In this document: in pieces, positions 61,440 through 64,000 of the stretch | How the letters are laid out: every line of letters begins with the position of its first letter | Position numbering within the stretch: position 1 is the stretch's first letter | Origin: Ruegeria sp. Alg231-54 | GTDB taxonomy: Bacteria > Pseudomonadota > Alphaproteobacteria > Rhodobacterales > Rhodobacteraceae | Reading direction: 5' to 3' | Assembly: GCF_900143525.1 (NCBI RefSeq) | Contig: NZ_FREZ01000003.1 | Location: 1 to 64,000, forward strand | Length of the DNA: 64,000 nucleotides | Position numbers and translations under genes: made by a program | The notes under the pieces: model-generated | What the model was told of the DNA's origin: nothing | Database searches by the model: none | What the model saw: only the letters and a program-made list of their open reading frames with translations

Positions 61440-63737
61440 ATGACTGCGATCAACAAAGTTGCTGTCATCGGCTCGGGCGTGATGGGGGCAGGCATTGCCG
61501 CCCATTTCGCCAATGCCGGTGCCGAAGTCATTTTGCTGGACATCGTCCCAAAGGATGCCGAAGACCGCTCGATGTTGGCCAAAGGTGCTGTTGCACGCAT
61601 GACCAAGGGCCGCGCGCCGCAACTGGCCGACCCGGCCTATGCGGCCCGGCTGACAGCGGGCAATCTGGATGATGATCTGGATCAGCTTTCGACCTGTGAT
61701 TGGGTGGTTGAGGTCGTTCTGGAAGACCTCGCCATCAAACACGCGCTCTATGCGAAAATTGCGCCTTACCTGCGCGACGATACATTGCTGAGCTCGAACA
61801 CCTCGACCATTCCGCTGGCCGATTTGGTCAGCCAGATGGATGACAGCCTGCGCAAGCGGTTCATCATCGTGCATTTCTTCAACCCGCCGCGCTATATGCG
61901 CTTGGTTGAGCTTGTGACCGGACCGGACACAGATCCGGCTGCTGCGGGACGTGCGCGTGCGTTCAGCGATGAACGCCTCGGCAAAACCGTCGTGCCCTGC
62001 AACGACCGCCCCGGTTTCATCGCCAACCGTCTGGGCGGGCTGTGGATGAACGCCGCTGCCCGCGAGGCCGTGGCGCGTGGCATCACAGTTGAAGAGGCTG
62101 ATACAGTGCTGGCCCGTCCCTTCGGCGTGCCCGGAACGGGTGTATTCGCGTTGATGGACCTGATCGGCATCGACCTGATGGGCAAATCGCGCCTGTCCAT
62201 GCGCAATCTGCTTGAGGCTGATGATCCGCAGCAATTCCACACCGACGGTCTGGAGCTGTTCGATCAGATGGCCGCCAAGGGTTTGGCCGGTCGCAAGGTC
62301 GGTGCGGGTTTCTATCGCAGATCCAAGGACGAAAATGGCGAAACAATCGCCGAAGCCGTTGATCTGGGAACGCTAGAGTATCGTGCGCAGGCCAAGGGTC
62401 CGGAGTTGGCCAAAAGCTTTGGTGTCGACTTTATTGATCAGGCCAGTGATCGGTTGGCTGATTATGCCTGGGCTGTAATGGGGCCGACTTTGTCTTACGC
62501 AGCTTACTGCGTGCCCGAGATTACCGCCAACCCGGCGGATATCGATGCAGCGATGGAGCTGGGATACAATTGGCGCATGGGCCCATTCAAGTTGATCGAC
62601 AAGATTGGTGCGGACAAGATTGTGGCTCGCTTGAAGGCCGAGGGTCAGGATGTGCCGCCCTTGCTGGCGCTGGCCGCTGAACGCGGCGGGATTTATTCAG
62701 GTCAGGGCCGTGACCGTAAGGTGCTGTTGCCTTCGGGCGAACAGGCAGATGTGCCGCGTGGGCCCGGGGTGATCTTTGCATCTGATCTGACGGATGCTCC
62801 GGTGTTCCAGGCCGAGGCTGTTGTGCTGCGCGATATGGGTGATGGTGTCGCTCTGCTGACGATCACCGCACCTAATGCGGCTTTGGACGATCAGGTGATG
62901 ACAGGTGTAAGCGAAGCACTGGACGTCGTGGCCCGAGATTTCAAAGCGATGGTCATCGGGTCGGACGGCAACCACTTTTCAGTGGGCGCAAACCTGAAAA
63001 AAGCGCTGGATCGTGCTGATGCGGGGGAATTGGTTCTAGTCGAAGAGCAATTGGCCATCGGTCAGGCCACGATGCGCAAGATCAAGTACGCGCCGTTCCC
63101 GGTTGTCTCGGCCGCCTGTGGGCTTGCCCTTGGCGGCGGCTGCGAAATCCTAATGCATTCGGATCGGGTTATGGCCGCTTTGGAAAGCAATGTCGGATTG
63201 GTCGAGGCCAATGTTGGTCTGCTGCCTGCATGGGGCGGAACAACCGCGCTGTTGCTGCTCAAAGCGGCGGAACTGGGTGATGCTGTCAAAGGGGCCGAGG
63301 CAGCGTTCGATGTGATTTCGGTCGCTTTGATGACCGGCTCTGCCCCTATGGCGCAGCATGCGGGTTACTTGCGGCAAACCGATGGCGTGGTGAAGAACCG
63401 CGACCGCCTTTTGGCCGAAGCCAAGGCGGCGGCTCTGGCGTTGGTCGACGGGTACAAATCCGCGCCTAAGGCCGAGATCACATTGGATGCCGCAGCTATC
63501 AACGCCGCGCTGGAGCCAAAGCTGGCCGCACTGGCCGAGGCGATGCCCGACGCGCCCTACACGGTCGAGATTGCGCGTGAAACGGCGCACGTACTGGCCG
63601 GGGGTGAGGGCGGCGTTCTGGATGAAGAAGCGCTGCACAGGCTGGAAGCCGAAGGCATGATGCGCCTGATCCGACAGGATAAGACAATTGAACGGATGCG
63701 CCACACCATGACGACCGGCAAGCCGCTTAAAAACTGA
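61440..63737 (+). CDS. Bifunctional 3-hydroxyacyl-CoA dehydrogenase/enoyl-CoA hydratase, FadN-type domain order
   Basis: 765 residues. The N-terminal NAD domain (VIGSGVMGAGIAAHFANAG about 9-27; SSNTSTIPL; HFFNPPRYM) comes first, then 3HCDH C-terminal domains (about 190-440). The crotonase domain is last (about 480-700; NHFSVGANLKKAL and CGLALGGGCEILMHSDRV). This dehydrogenase-first order is that of FadN/YusL, not of E. coli FadB/FadJ. It carries out hydration and oxidation in beta-oxidation. It is directly adjacent to thiolase (no spacer), so a complex or at least coupled expression is expected. Confidence 0.93.
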   Translation: MTAINKVAVIGSGVMGAGIAAHFANAGAEVILLDIVPKDAEDRSMLAKGAVARMTKGRAPQLADPAYAARLTAGNLDDDLDQLSTCDWVVEVVLEDLAIKHALYAKIAPYLRDDTLLSSNTSTIPLADLVSQMDDSLRKRFIIVHFFNPPRYMRLVELVTGPDTDPAAAGRARAFSDERLGKTVVPCNDRPGFIANRLGGLWMNAAAREAVARGITVEEADTVLARPFGVPGTGVFALMDLIGIDLMGKSRLSMRNLLEADDPQQFHTDGLELFDQMAAKGLAGRKVGAGFYRRSKDENGETIAEAVDLGTLEYRAQAKGPELAKSFGVDFIDQASDRLADYAWAVMGPTLSYAAYCVPEITANPADIDAAMELGYNWRMGPFKLIDKIGADKIVARLKAEGQDVPPLLALAAERGGIYSGQGRDRKVLLPSGEQADVPRGPGVIFASDLTDAPVFQAEAVVLRDMGDGVALLTITAPNAALDDQVMTGVSEALDVVARDFKAMVIGSDGNHFSVGANLKKALDRADAGELVLVEEQLAIGQATMRKIKYAPFPVVSAACGLALGGGCEILMHSDRVMAALESNVGLVEANVGLLPAWGGTTALLLLKAAELGDAVKGAEAAFDVISVALMTGSAPMAQHAGYLRQTDGVVKNRDRLLAEAKAAALALVDGYKSAPKAEITLDAAAINAALEPKLAALAEAMPDAPYTVEIARETAHVLAGGEGGVLDEEALHRLEAEGMMRLIRQDKTIERMRHTMTTGKPLKN

Positions 63738-63749
63738 GGGATCATAGGT

Positions 63750-64000
63750 ATGGATTATCAACTCCCGCAGCGGGACATTACTTTTCTGTTGAACGAGGTT
63801 CTTGACCTCGACAAGACGCTGGCGCTGCCTGGATATGAGCATTGCGACAAAGATACGTTCTTTGCGATCGTTGACGCGATCAACGGGTTTGTGCGCGACA
63901 ATCTGGCAACCTGCAATGAGGCGGGCGACAGACTAGGCGCACGGCTTGAAGATGGTCAGGTCTATGCCGCGCCCGGTTTTGGCGACGCCTACAAGGTATT
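63750..64000 (+). CDS. Acyl-CoA dehydrogenase, N-terminal part (cut by window end)
   Basis: Starts ATG at 63750 after GAGGGATCATAGGT, 12 bp after the preceding stop. The 83 visible residues (MDYQLPQRDITFLLNEVLD, then FVRDNLATCNEAGDRLGARL) match the extra N-terminal helical domain found in large (about 590-residue) acyl-CoA dehydrogenases. The flavin and catalytic domains lie beyond the window. It would supply the first oxidation step of the beta-oxidation set. Confidence 0.8.
   Translation, partial: MDYQLPQRDITFLLNEVLDLDKTLALPGYEHCDKDTFFAIVDAINGFVRDNLATCNEAGDRLGARLEDGQVYAAPGFGDAYKV

Overview
The window looks like a chromosomal segment of a marine Roseobacter-group alphaproteobacterium (Rhodobacteraceae). 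Supporting signs are the codon use, the density of ABC-transporter-plus-catabolism operons, a TPP-riboswitch-controlled thiBPQ operon, a zur/znu locus, and MttB-superfamily and Rieske enzymes for methylated amines. This is inference from gene content; no rRNA or taxonomic marker gene is present. No tRNA, CRISPR array, prophage or intact insertion sequence was seen.

Layout. (1) 1-249: broken IS110-type transposase remnant. (2) 374-14607: a methylated-amine catabolic locus. A long minus-strand operon encodes a Pot-type ABC importer (13844 down to 10017), a trimethylamine-dehydrogenase-like flavoprotein, a Rieske oxygenase, an MttB-superfamily protein and a class III aminotransferase. After a 1.35 kb gap there is a second Fe-S flavoprotein of the DgcA/StcD type. 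A divergent BetI-like TetR gene is separated from the operon by a perfect 18-bp palindrome. (3) 15007-27350: a plus-strand polyol or sugar operon: RbsBAC-type importer, SorC regulator, aldo/keto reductase, GlpD/EryB-like dehydrogenase, DhnA-type aldolase, FGGY kinase, quinone-reductase-like dehydrogenase and GMC oxidoreductase. (4) 27351-31051: a gene graveyard holding a decayed autotransporter, a decayed citrate-lyase-type CoA-ester lyase, and a 26-bp exact copy of part of the SorC gene. (5) 31052-41666: GlxA/AraC regulator, adenylate cyclase, thiBPQ with its riboswitch, a CBS protein plus an ArsB/NhaD-type permease, an enoyl-CoA hydratase, and a HalD/BesD-like 2OG-Fe(II) oxygenase. (6) 41904-45077: znuA, divergent from zur-znuC-znuB. 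(7) 45384-53500: a polar amino-acid ABC importer, convergent with a hyuA-hyuB-hisC-like-racemase operon. (8) 53763-64000: a TetR regulator with an extra N-terminal domain, divergent from a catabolic operon: flavin monooxygenase, ribB, NTF2-like, amidase, acyl-CoA synthetase, thiolase, FadN-like protein and acyl-CoA dehydrogenase (cut by the window end).

How the genes work together. Most of the window imports and dismantles small nitrogenous or polyol solutes. The first locus could take up a betaine, remove its N-methyl groups in turn with three or four different demethylases, and pass the freed amine to the aminotransferase. The second would phosphorylate, oxidise and aldol-cleave a polyol. 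The last would hydroxylate or open a substrate with an FMN-dependent enzyme, hydrolyse an amide, activate the acid to a CoA ester and beta-oxidise it. The exact substrates cannot be read from the sequence.
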